From: an uncultured Bacteroidia bacterium
GTDB taxonomy: Bacteria; Bacteroidota; Bacteroidia; Bacteroidales; UBA932
Direction of reading: 5' to 3'
DNA: 8,536 nt
Assembly: GCA_902797895.1 (NCBI GenBank)
Contig: CADBUS010000052.1
Location: forward strand, 1-8,536
In this document: one piece after another, positions 1 to 6,624 of the stretch
Layout of the letters: each line of letters starts with the position of its first letter
Position numbering within the stretch: position 1 is the stretch's first letter
The notes under the pieces: generated by a model
What the model was told of the DNA's origin: nothing
The model's input: the letters and a program-made list of their open reading frames with translations, nothing else
Database searches by the model: none
Position numbers and translations under genes: made by a program

Positions 1-2
1 CA

Positions 3-500
3 GAGTTGCGTTCTTCAATAGAGGAGCCGCCTATTTACAACGGTTTTAGGGAGGCTTTGATTACCGTAAAAAAGATTTACGAAAACAACAAGTGCGTAAC
101 CTTTGCAGTAAGCAACAGCTCCTATACCGGCGGAGCACACGGAAGCTATACCTACTACGGAGCCACATTCCGCAAAGAGGATGGAAGGATTTTCGGCCAC
201 GATATCTTCAACCGCAGCTTTGATAGCAGCGAGAAATTACGCGTGTTACTGCAAGAGGGACTTATCAAATACTTTGAGGTAGAGGATGTAGATGAGCTTG
301 CAGAATACACTTGGGATAATGTTACTGCCTACAGGGTAGAGCTTCCGCAATTCGGGCCGTGGTTTACAAAAGAGGGGCTCTGCTTTTTGTATCAGCAGTA
401 TGAGATAGCTGCATATGTGGCAGGTACGCCGGAAGTTACTATTCCTTACGATAAACTCGATGGCATTCTGATTCCGGCCGCAGCGGCTTTGTTCAAATAA
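3..500 (+). CDS. DUF3298 / RsiV-like domain protein (3' part, 5' end outside window)
   Basis: The reading frame is open to the left edge, so about 165 C-terminal residues of a longer protein are visible. The TTG at position 6 is only an internal codon. The visible part resembles the DUF3298 domain of RsiV-type anti-sigma factors and related envelope proteins. It has the core SSYTGGAHGSYTYYGATF, then a Gly-rich turn with 'DGRIFGHDIF', and ends with 'YEIAAYVAGTPEVTIPYDKL', the usual closing strand of the family. Proteins of this family in Bacteroidota are usually lipoproteins or exported proteins with an N-terminal DUF4163 domain, but that part is not visible, so location is inferred. RsiV of Bacillus binds lysozyme; there is no evidence that this protein does. 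The gene converges on def across a repeat-filled gap. Family assignment is fairly secure, but the biological role is unknown. Confidence 0.8.
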   Translation, partial: ELRSSIEEPPIYNGFREALITVKKIYENNKCVTFAVSNSSYTGGAHGSYTYYGATFRKEDGRIFGHDIFNRSFDSSEKLRVLLQEGLIKYFEVEDVDELAEYTWDNVTAYRVELPQFGPWFTKEGLCFLYQQYEIAAYVAGTPEVTIPYDKLDGILIPAAAALFK

Positions 501-517
501 ACAAACCTGATTGCAAA

Positions 518-676
518 CTCAAACCGTCATTTTGAGCGAAAGCGAAGAATCTTATTCTGAACGAAAGCTCAAACTGTCATTCTGAGCGCAAGCGAAGAAT
601 CTTATTCTGAACAAAAGCTCAAACTGTCATTCTGAGCGAAAGCTCAAACTGTCATTCTGAGCGTAGCGAAGAATCT
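518..676. repeat. Tandem array of ~25-bp subunits in 50-bp higher-order units
   Basis: Six consecutive subunits begin at 527, 552, 577, 602, 627 and 652; the first five are 25 bp and the last is 24 bp. Odd-numbered subunits start TCATTYTGAGCG and even-numbered ones start TTATTCTGAAC, except that the sixth returns to TCATTCTGAGCG. Subunits end either in GAAGAATC or in CTCAAACTG. Two subunits together make a 50-bp unit (518-567, 568-617), then a half unit (618-642) and a final variant (643-676). AGAAT-CTT-ATTCT makes a short hairpin at 546-558 and again at 596-608. There are no unique spacers, so this is not CRISPR. The array fills the space between two convergent genes and stops 11 bp before the def stop codon. 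It could be an expanded intergenic palindromic element, and it may also serve as a two-way terminator, although no U-tract is present. Confidence 0.9.
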
Positions 677-686
677 TAAATATAGC

Positions 687-1244
687 TTAACGCTTAGGAA
701 TATGTACCTTATAACGGGGGCGGAAATTTCCGCCCTCTATTTTTCTGAGCTTGCCCCCTATAAGTTTGCGGCGTATTGGAGAAACCCTATCCACAAACAA
801 ATGCCCCTCCAAGTGATCCAACTCGTGCTGCACCATACGGCAGGCAAAGCCGGTAAACTCCTCCGTAATCTCCTCCATCTTGTGATTGATATATTTTACC
901 TTTATGGCAGCAGGCCTCTCAACATCGCAATTTATATCGGGCACGCTAAGGCAACCCTCTGAATATGTGGTGGTAGAATCGCTCTGCCAAAGCACCTGAG
1001 GATTTATCATATAGCGTATAAAATCTTTAAGCTCAGGGTAGTCCTCCGTAAGTTCCCTTCCATCCACAATAAGAATCCTCAAACTCTTGCCCACCTGAGG
1101 GGCCGCAATCCCAACCCCATCTGCATTTGCCATTGTTTCATACATATCTGCAAGAAGCTGCTCCAGCCCCTCCATCTCCAAATCAACCTCTTTGGCCTGC
1201 TCCCTTAACACAGGTTCTCCATAAACATATATAGGTAATATCAT
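687..1244 (-). CDS. def: Peptide deformylase
   Basis: Removes the formyl group from the N-terminal formyl-methionine of nascent proteins, a metal-dependent cytoplasmic step at the ribosome exit. The 185-aa product has all three family motifs in order: GVGIAAPQ (residues 43-50), EGCLS (96-100, metal ligand Cys98) and QHELDH (139-144, ligands His140 and His144, catalytic Glu141). The start MILPIYVYGEPVLR is typical for Bacteroidota deformylases, and length is normal. A basic tail (IRRKLIGGKLRKI...PRYKVHIPKR) follows the last motif. It lies 20 bp downstream of ruvX on the same strand, so the two are probably cotranscribed from the promoter between ruvX and dxr. No separate promoter or Shine-Dalgarno sequence was seen. 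Identification is secure. Confidence 0.97.
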   Translation of the reverse strand: MILPIYVYGEPVLREQAKEVDLEMEGLEQLLADMYETMANADGVGIAAPQVGKSLRILIVDGRELTEDYPELKDFIRYMINPQVLWQSDSTTTYSEGCLSVPDINCDVERPAAIKVKYINHKMEEITEEFTGFACRMVQHELDHLEGHLFVDRVSPIRRKLIGGKLRKIEGGNFRPRYKVHIPKR

Positions 1245-1264
1245 AACTTTTGGTTTTCAGTCTT

Positions 1265-1684
1265 TTATACTCGCGATTGCCTATCCAGCCAGCTCTGCAA
1301 TATAAGTACCGCGCTTATCTTGTCTGCCGCACCCTTTTGGCGGCGCTCGCTCTTTTTCATACCTCCGTCAATCATTGCCCTCTGTGCCAACACCGTTGTA
1401 AATCTCTCATCTTCAAGCTCCACAGGTATTGTGGGAAAACTCTTTTTAAGTCTCTTCAAAAACTGCTCAACGTATGCGGCACACTCGGCAGGGGTATTGT
1501 CCAAGTTCTTCGGATAGCCAACTACAAATTTTACAACATTCTCTTTTTTAGCATATTCCAGCAGGTAGGCAATAACCTGCTCCGCACTCACGCAAGAGAG
1601 CGGCTGGGCAATAATGCCAAGCGGATCGCTCACCGCAACCCCAACCCTCTTTTTTCCATAATCTATGCCGATAACCCTGCTCAT
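1265..1684 (-). CDS. ruvX: YqgF/RuvX family putative pre-16S rRNA nuclease / Holliday junction resolvase-like protein
   Basis: A 139-aa RNase H-fold protein. In Escherichia coli the homologue YqgF is linked to maturation of the 16S rRNA 5' end, and the family was first predicted to resolve Holliday junctions. Visible motifs are VIGIDYGKKRVGVAVSD (residues 4-20, acidic Asp8), VVGYPKNLDNT (54-64), DERFTT (92-97, acidic Glu93) and AADKISAVLILQSWLD (119-134, acidic Asp121). These supply the three expected active-site acids. The frame stays open upstream to an ATG at 1750. I chose the ATG at 1684 because MSRVIGIDYG matches where family members begin, and because the longer form would overlap the start of dxr and read through its promoter. 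It is the first gene of a probable ruvX-def operon. Confidence 0.94.
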   Translation of the reverse strand: MSRVIGIDYGKKRVGVAVSDPLGIIAQPLSCVSAEQVIAYLLEYAKKENVVKFVVGYPKNLDNTPAECAAYVEQFLKRLKKSFPTIPVELEDERFTTVLAQRAMIDGGMKKSERRQKGAADKISAVLILQSWLDRQSRV

Positions 1685-1691
1685 CGCTCCG

Positions 1692-1699
1692 CAAAGATA
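1692..1699 (-). promoter_or_regulatory. Putative Bacteroidota -7 box for ruvX-def
   Basis: On the minus strand this reads TATCTTTG, an exact match to the Bacteroidota -7 consensus TAnnTTTG, and it ends 7 nt before the ruvX ATG. No good TTTG -33 box lies at the expected distance; the closest is ATTTCC. Transcription from it would start about 0-4 nt before the start codon, giving an almost leaderless mRNA. Predicted from sequence only. Confidence 0.5.
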
Positions 1700-1706
1700 T
1701 ATCTTT
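1693..1706. promoter_or_regulatory. 14-bp perfect palindrome in the ruvX/dxr divergent spacer
   Basis: AAAGATATATCTTT is identical to its reverse complement. It overlaps the predicted ruvX -7 box and the predicted dxr -33 box, so a dimeric regulator bound here could affect both directions. It could equally be a by-product of two back-to-back A/T-rich promoter elements. No known operator is recognised. Confidence 0.4.
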
Positions 1707-1734
1707 TGTTGATAAGGAAATAGTATTATCTTTG
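1705..1734 (+). promoter_or_regulatory. Putative dxr promoter (TTTG ... TATCTTTG)
   Basis: A TTTG at 1705-1708 (-33 type) is followed after 18 bp by TATCTTTG at 1727-1734, an exact match to the Bacteroidota -7 consensus TAnnTTTG. The box ends 7 nt before the dxr ATG, so the transcript would have a leader of only a few bases. The spacing is close to, or slightly under, that of described Bacteroides promoters. Confidence 0.6.
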
Positions 1735-1741
1735 CTATGTT

Positions 1742-2911
1742 ATGGAACAAAAACGCAGAATTGCAATACTCGGCTCTACAGGCTCAATTGGCACACAGGC
1801 TTTGGATGTAATCTCTCAGCATCGCGATAGTTTTGAGGTTGAGCTACTTACGGCAGGCAGCAATGCCGATTTGCTTATTGAGCAGGCACGCGCCTTTAAC
1901 CCCAATGCCGTAGTTATCTGCAACAAGGAACTTTATGGAAAAGTAAGAGATGCCCTTGCCTCGCATCCAAATACAACTGATATCAAGGTCTTTGCCGGGG
2001 TTGAGTCTGCAGGGGAGCTTGCAGGCGGCACCAATGTGGATATTGTTTTGGCGGCAATGGTAGGCTTCAGCGGCCTCGCTCCAACTATCGCTGCAATGAA
2101 AAAGGGCAAAATAATAGCCCTTGCAAACAAAGAGACTTTGGTGGCAGCTGGTTCCATAATAACCAAACTATCAAGAGAATACAACAGTCCTGTAATACCT
2201 GTAGATTCTGAGCACTCCGCCATTTTCCAATGTCTGCAGGGGGAGCGAACTTCTGCAATAGAGAAGCTGATACTCACCGCCAGCGGAGGCCCTTTCAGAA
2301 CTCTGCCACTTGAAGAGTTTGAAAACATAACAACGGAGCAGGCGCTCAACCATCCCAACTGGAGTATGGGAGCAAAGGTTACAATAGACTCTGCCACAAT
2401 GATGAACAAGGGGCTGGAGATAATTGAGGCGGCCTGGCTCTTTGGGCAACCTATCGGGATGATAGAGGTGGTTGTTCATCCTCAATCTATTATACACTCA
2501 ATGGTGCAGTTCAAAGATGGCAGCCTAAAGGCGCAGCTCGGCGCTCCGGATATGAGAGTCCCAATTCAGTATGCTCTCTCCTATCCTAATAGAATAAATC
2601 TGAATACTCGCAGAATATCGCTTGAGGAGATTAGAAGCCTTACTTTTTATGCTCCCGATATGAGCCGCTTCCCTTGCCTTAGAATTGCATACGAGAGTTT
2701 TAGCAACGGCGGCAACACCCCTTGCGCAATGAACGCCGCCAACGAAGTTGCAGTAGAGGCCTTCCTCAGCGGCCGCATTAAATTTACCCAAATTCCTCAA
2801 CTGATTGAAAATACACTCCAAAAGTGCAACTACATAGAAGAGCCAACTTTAGAGGAGATTTTTGCCACCCACACCCAAGCCCACGAAATAGCCCTCTCCC
2901 TCTCCAACTAA
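1742..2911 (+). CDS. dxr: 1-deoxy-D-xylulose 5-phosphate reductoisomerase
   Basis: Second enzyme of the MEP pathway: converts 1-deoxy-D-xylulose 5-phosphate to 2-C-methyl-D-erythritol 4-phosphate with NADPH and a divalent metal, in the cytoplasm. The 389-aa product is full length. The N-terminal Rossmann motif is ILGSTGSIG (residues 9-17), followed by ALANKETLVAAG (126-137). The metal-binding set is Asp155 and Glu157 in PVDSEHSAIFQCLQG and Glu226 in MMNKGLEIIEA. Substrate contacts include SGGPFR (181-186), and the flexible loop carries HPNW (204-207). VVHPQSIIHSMVQFKDGS (244-261) and the C-terminal GGNTPCAMNAANEVAVEAFL (323-342) complete the family pattern. The start fits the family (a few residues before the Rossmann motif), and no alternative Met lies nearby. 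It diverges from ruvX and converges with the DUF3109 gene. An rseP-like gene, which I recall as a common downstream neighbour in Bacteroides, is not present. Identification is secure. Confidence 0.98.
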   Translation: MEQKRRIAILGSTGSIGTQALDVISQHRDSFEVELLTAGSNADLLIEQARAFNPNAVVICNKELYGKVRDALASHPNTTDIKVFAGVESAGELAGGTNVDIVLAAMVGFSGLAPTIAAMKKGKIIALANKETLVAAGSIITKLSREYNSPVIPVDSEHSAIFQCLQGERTSAIEKLILTASGGPFRTLPLEEFENITTEQALNHPNWSMGAKVTIDSATMMNKGLEIIEAAWLFGQPIGMIEVVVHPQSIIHSMVQFKDGSLKAQLGAPDMRVPIQYALSYPNRINLNTRRISLEEIRSLTFYAPDMSRFPCLRIAYESFSNGGNTPCAMNAANEVAVEAFLSGRIKFTQIPQLIENTLQKCNYIEEPTLEEIFATHTQAHEIALSLSN

Positions 2912-2960
2912 TCTTGTTCCGTATCTGCTTTTTGCACGCAGTACAACAGACGGGCATTGC

Positions 2961-3617
2961 CTATGTTTTGAAAGGATTTTTAGAATCCTCAAGGGCGGTG
3001 GCGGCGGAGTGGAGCTCGGAGTAGAACTGCTCGCCAAAGGCAAACAGAAGCGGCTCTTTAAGGAACTGATATACTTTGATTCCCTCTTTTTTACCCTTTG
3101 CAAATGCCTCGCGGCAGAGGTGCTCGCGGCTCAGAAAGAGAGCTGTATAGCCGTTGCTCAGTTGCTTTAGGCGTATGGGAAATATCCAGCAGGAGAGCGG
3201 TTTTCTAAAGAGCTTGTCTGAGGGGGTTGTGAATGCTGTAGCAGAAACGGCCGTATCGGCGGCAACAGCTTTGCAGACTGCTTCATATCCTCTCTCTACA
3301 GCGCAGTAGGTAAACCCTTTAGCATCTGTTACGGAGTAGGCACAGCGGCCGTCGCTCTCCACAAGCGGAGTTACCAAATCGCCATCTGAATCTACTAAAG
3401 AAGCTCCCTTTTGAGCTATTGTAAGCAGGCCGTCTTTGGCCATATAGGGTAAATATTGCTCCTTGCAATTCTCCAAAAACTGCTTCTCTTGTTCAGATAG
3501 CGGAGCTCCGCTATCCCCTACTACACAGCACTTTCCCTTGCAGCGAGAGTAATCGCAGCAAAAGCATTCAGTTATTATCTCTGTGCTTACAAGGCAGTTG
3601 CCAATCTCTATTACCAT
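2961..3617 (-). CDS. DUF3109 family cysteine-rich protein
   Basis: A 218-aa cytoplasmic-looking protein with no signal peptide and 13 cysteines. It matches the DUF3109 pattern of Bacteroidota: it begins MVIEIGNCLVS and has a dense cluster CFCCDYSRCKGKCC (residues 18-31), then VVGDSGAPL, GRCAYS (Cys92), FTYCAVE (Cys105) and RKPLSCWIFPIR (Cys143). The CxxxCC arrangement resembles the YkgJ-type zinc or iron cluster-binding family, so metal or Fe-S binding is likely, but no function is established. I chose the ATG at 3617; the frame could also start at a TTG at 3635, adding six residues (MAKNNA) not typical of the family. It lies 31 bp downstream of the M16-like gene on the same strand, so cotranscription is probable. 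The convergent gap to dxr is 49 bp with no clear terminator. Confidence 0.85.
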   Translation of the reverse strand: MVIEIGNCLVSTEIITECFCCDYSRCKGKCCVVGDSGAPLSEQEKQFLENCKEQYLPYMAKDGLLTIAQKGASLVDSDGDLVTPLVESDGRCAYSVTDAKGFTYCAVERGYEAVCKAVAADTAVSATAFTTPSDKLFRKPLSCWIFPIRLKQLSNGYTALFLSREHLCREAFAKGKKEGIKVYQFLKEPLLFAFGEQFYSELHSAATALEDSKNPFKT

Positions 3618-3648
3618 TGCATTGTTTTTTGCCAACTCTCAATCAACC

Positions 3649-6492
3649 CTAATCTACATCAAAGAAATCTCTTATAAACTCATTCTCCTGCAATAGCCGT
3701 TGAGTCTGCACATCGGCTGTAGTTCCATCCATAATTACCGTTACTTGATTGGAGTCCAGCAGCTTTTTGACAAAGGCCGCAAACTCCTTTTTGGTTATGG
3801 CGGCAAGTTGCTCCTGAGTTATCTCCATTGGCAGAGAGTTCAGATATTTGTTCTCCAACTTATCGAGCCAATAGGTGCTATTGTTCTGCAGAGCTGAGAG
3901 CTTGCCGCTCAAATCTATTGCAAGAAGCTTGAAATCGCGCTCTGATATTTTTTCTTTGGCAACTTGCTGAAGCGAGCCAACTATCTCGTTTACAAATGAT
4001 TGCGCCCTCGCACTATCGCTCTCAAACACTACAGAAAGCGAGTAGAGCTGCTCTGGATAATAGTCTAATGCGCTCTTTATATTGTAGTTAGGGATACCGC
4101 GGTTGAGACGGTCGTTAAACAGATTCTCTACATATCTCTGTGTAAGCTCCGCCAACAAAGCATTTTTACTGTTGTACTTGGCGGCAGAGGAGAGCGTAAG
4201 GCTAACGTATGAGCGCGGCGCCGCCATCTTCATCAAAAAGCGTTTTTGAACCTTGCCTTTTGTAAGGCTGCTCGGCAGCATATCCCACTCCTCTTGAGCT
4301 GCTTTGTTGCCTGGTATTGCTCCTATGTACCTGATTGCAACCTCTTTATATAAGCTCGCATTTTTGCCCGCGAACATAAACACAAAGTCTGCCGCATTTG
4401 AGAAGCGGTTGCTTACCATATTGTGAAGCCTGTTATAATCATACCTATTCAGCTGTTCTGCTGTAAGGGAGGAGCCGTAGCTTGGGTTGGAGTAGATGTA
4501 GCGATATACAGAATCCCTAAATACCGCAAGTGGAGATATTGCCTGATATTGAATATCATACAGAATCCTTCTAACATACAAATCATACACGTGCTTGTTT
4601 TTCTCTCTTGCCGTCATATTAAGATATATTGCCTGCATCAGCTTTTCTGCAGAGGCCGGCAGAGCAAATCCCTCCATTACCTCTCTATTTGGCAACAGCT
4701 TGGATTTAAGCCCTATATGGTTGTAAGTGTATAGGCGATTCATATCTGCGTAGGAGATATTTGAGATAGGCGCCACCTCCAAAAGCCCATTGAAAAAGGC
4801 TGCATTACCTATGTTGGCTCCACCTATTTTGGAGTAACCTCCTCTGCTCACTCCCCTGAACATCAAAGTATCTGAGCCGTTGTCAATATTTTTGAAGAGC
4901 AAGGTTGCTCCATTGGTAAGAACAATCTTTTCTGCTTTCAGTTCACTATCCTCGCTCTGTGTAACAACATCTGAGGAGCGCAAAAGGCTAACATTTGGCC
5001 AAACAACAGCCTTTTCTGTAGAGGCCGGAGTGCCGAGATAGTTGGTATAGGCAGCATTCAGCCTCTCGTTGGATATAGCGCTTACTCCCTCAGCCTTAGG
5101 CATATAGCACGATATTACTATATTGTTGGTTTGATTATACAAGGCAGAGAGATATTCGTTGAATTTGTTATGCCCCATTGAAAAGAGCACCTGCTTTACA
5201 ATCTCAAAGTGCATCTCTGTACTTGCAAGGGAGAAACCATCGTAGTAGCTGTTGAGGGCACGCTGGAGATAGCTGTCGTTTGAGGCTTGCTCGCGTGTAT
5301 CAAAGCTGCTCTCCAAGTTTTTCCAATAGATATCGGTTGTCTTTTTGAACTCCTGCTGTGTTGCTCCACTCCTTGCCAACTGGCGTATCTGATTGCTTAC
5401 AAAAGCTGAAGAGGCATATACCGCACTCGGAAGCGTTGAGTATGAGATGGTATAGGCAAGACTCTTTTCCATTCCAAGAAACTTTCCCTTTGTTACCTCC
5501 AAATCGTAAATGAGCTGGTTCTCGCTTATGGCACCCTGGGTTATTCTGTCGCTGAGAATACGCATTGCCATATCATCCATAAATTCCTGTATATAAGGAA
5601 TATTGGTTTTGGCAAACTCCTCTTTAAGAGGTGCTTTCAGCAGCGATATGGAGAGCTTTGTGTTGGCATACTCTTCATCTTGCAACACCACGCTCTTAAC
5701 TCCCTCAAACTCCTGAGGAATAAAGTACTCTCGAGAAGTTCTGCGCAAAGGCTTGGGTATTGTGGAGAAGATAGATTTTATCTGTGTCTCGAGTTTATCC
5801 GGATCTATATCTCCCACTACTATAACGCACTGTAAATCAGGGCGGCACCAATTGTAATAAAAGCTCCTCAAATCTCTGGAGTTTATTCTGCTCAGTTGCC
5901 TCAGATTCTCAACTTTAAGCTCTTCTGAGTATGGACTATCGGGATAAAGAGCCTCAATCAAACTATGGTTGAGGCGGTGGGCTGCGTCCCTGTCTCTTAC
6001 TATGTTGATTGCCAGATTCTGCCGCTCGGCCGCAATATCCCCTTCATCCACATTTATTGAACTCATCCAATTGTAGAGAATAAGCAGAGAAGAATCTATT
6101 GTGGCAGCTCGCCCAACCGGAACATCTCTTATAAGGTAAGATATTCGGTCTGCCTCTGTGGTAAAAATAAGATTTTCACTCCCCACGCCAATTTTTTTCA
6201 GATAATCTGTTATGGAGCTCCCCTCAAAGTTTCTTGTCCCCTTTGTAGCAAGCTGTTGGAGCAGCGTAAAGAAGCCGTATGTGCCTTCCTTTTCCAAAGA
6301 AGTTCCCACTTTTTGAGCCACGCAGAAGTGGGCCTGATTCTTTTGGGCCTGATTTTTGATAACTATGTAGGAAAGGCCGTTACTTAGCGTTCCGCTCTTT
6401 ACTCTCGGATCTGCAGGCAACTTTGCCGGCACTTGTGCAAATAGAGCAAACGAGAGGAAAAGAAGTGGAAATATGAGTGAGTGTTTTTTCAT
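3649..6492 (-). CDS. Exported M16 (insulinase/pitrilysin-like) family protein, predicted catalytically inactive
   Basis: A 947-aa protein with the four-domain layout of long M16 peptidases. Residues 1-19 are a signal peptide (MKK..., hydrophobic core, ending ALFA before Gln20), so it is probably periplasmic. The N-terminal M16 domain covers about 30-170, the first M16_C domain 205-390 (VIVVGDIDPDKLE at 223-235), the third domain about 515-660 and the fourth about 685-870 (FVFMFAGKN, 703-711, then RYIGAIP). The peptidase motif HxxEH should lie just before KGTRNFEG but reads TLLQQ (76-80). The downstream zinc-ligand Glu of the E-x6-E motif is Asn163, while the first Glu (Glu156 in AAERQN) remains. 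No other HxxEH is present. Hence a pseudo-peptidase is inferred, perhaps a binding or chaperone subunit. I chose the ATG at 6492 over an in-frame TTG at 6507 because MKKHS begins the signal peptide. The DUF3109 gene follows. Confidence 0.92.
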   Translation of the reverse strand: MKKHSLIFPLLFLSFALFAQVPAKLPADPRVKSGTLSNGLSYIVIKNQAQKNQAHFCVAQKVGTSLEKEGTYGFFTLLQQLATKGTRNFEGSSITDYLKKIGVGSENLIFTTEADRISYLIRDVPVGRAATIDSSLLILYNWMSSINVDEGDIAAERQNLAINIVRDRDAAHRLNHSLIEALYPDSPYSEELKVENLRQLSRINSRDLRSFYYNWCRPDLQCVIVVGDIDPDKLETQIKSIFSTIPKPLRRTSREYFIPQEFEGVKSVVLQDEEYANTKLSISLLKAPLKEEFAKTNIPYIQEFMDDMAMRILSDRITQGAISENQLIYDLEVTKGKFLGMEKSLAYTISYSTLPSAVYASSAFVSNQIRQLARSGATQQEFKKTTDIYWKNLESSFDTREQASNDSYLQRALNSYYDGFSLASTEMHFEIVKQVLFSMGHNKFNEYLSALYNQTNNIVISCYMPKAEGVSAISNERLNAAYTNYLGTPASTEKAVVWPNVSLLRSSDVVTQSEDSELKAEKIVLTNGATLLFKNIDNGSDTLMFRGVSRGGYSKIGGANIGNAAFFNGLLEVAPISNISYADMNRLYTYNHIGLKSKLLPNREVMEGFALPASAEKLMQAIYLNMTAREKNKHVYDLYVRRILYDIQYQAISPLAVFRDSVYRYIYSNPSYGSSLTAEQLNRYDYNRLHNMVSNRFSNAADFVFMFAGKNASLYKEVAIRYIGAIPGNKAAQEEWDMLPSSLTKGKVQKRFLMKMAAPRSYVSLTLSSAAKYNSKNALLAELTQRYVENLFNDRLNRGIPNYNIKSALDYYPEQLYSLSVVFESDSARAQSFVNEIVGSLQQVAKEKISERDFKLLAIDLSGKLSALQNNSTYWLDKLENKYLNSLPMEITQEQLAAITKKEFAAFVKKLLDSNQVTVIMDGTTADVQTQRLLQENEFIRDFFDVD

Positions 6493-6514
6493 AATCTTGC
6501 CAAACAATATAGAG

Positions 6515-6522
6515 CAAAATTA
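6515..6522 (-). promoter_or_regulatory. Putative -7 box for the M16-like/DUF3109 operon
   Basis: The minus strand reads TAATTTTG here, matching TAnnTTTG, 22 nt before the chosen ATG at 6492. No convincing TTTG is seen at the -33 distance, so the call is weak. A second near match, TATTGTTTG (6510-6502), has one extra base in the spacer. Confidence 0.35.
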
Positions 6523-6553
6523 AGAAAAAATGTCATTTGTTAAGTTGAGCGCT

Positions 6554-6580
6554 TTTGTATTGGTAATTTTATTAGCTTTG
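6554..6580 (+). promoter_or_regulatory. Putative promoter of the TPR-U32 operon
   Basis: TAGCTTTG at 6573-6580 matches the Bacteroidota -7 consensus exactly. A TTTG at 6554-6557 precedes it by 15 bp, shorter than usual. The -7 box ends 44 nt before the ATG at 6625, leaving an A/T-rich leader of about 40 nt without a Shine-Dalgarno sequence, as is common in this phylum. Confidence 0.5.
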
Positions 6581-6624
6581 CCACTTGAATTGCAAAACGA
6601 ATATAAACCATTTAATTATATCAG

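Noticed and set aside
518..676. CRISPR-like array
   Set aside because: The repeats are directly adjacent, with no unique spacers of constant length, and no cas genes are present. The alternating segments are themselves repeated, so this is an ordinary tandem repeat.
1685..1750. N-terminal extension of ruvX starting at the ATG at 1750
   Set aside because: The extra 22 residues (MFHNIAKIIL...) are not family-like. They would be read through the promoter spacer and overlap the first codons of dxr; MSRVIGIDYG is the normal start.
2973..2989. AGGATT-TTTAG-AATCCT hairpin as a terminator between dxr and the DUF3109 gene
   Set aside because: It lies inside the last codons of the DUF3109 gene, has only six A/T-rich pairs, and no T-run follows it in the dxr direction. 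Termination there cannot be supported.
3618..3635. TTG start for the DUF3109 gene
   Set aside because: The ATG at 3617 gives the standard family N-terminus MVIEIGN; the six extra residues add nothing recognisable.
4423..4734. 103-aa plus-strand open frame inside the M16-like gene
   Set aside because: It is antisense to a well-supported coding region, has no family resemblance, and fits a chance shadow. The same applies to the open frames opposite dxr (1933-2821), opposite ruvX and def, and at 7577-7843.
6493..6507. TTG start for the M16-like gene
   Set aside because: The ATG at 6492 places MKK directly at the start of the signal peptide, the usual arrangement.
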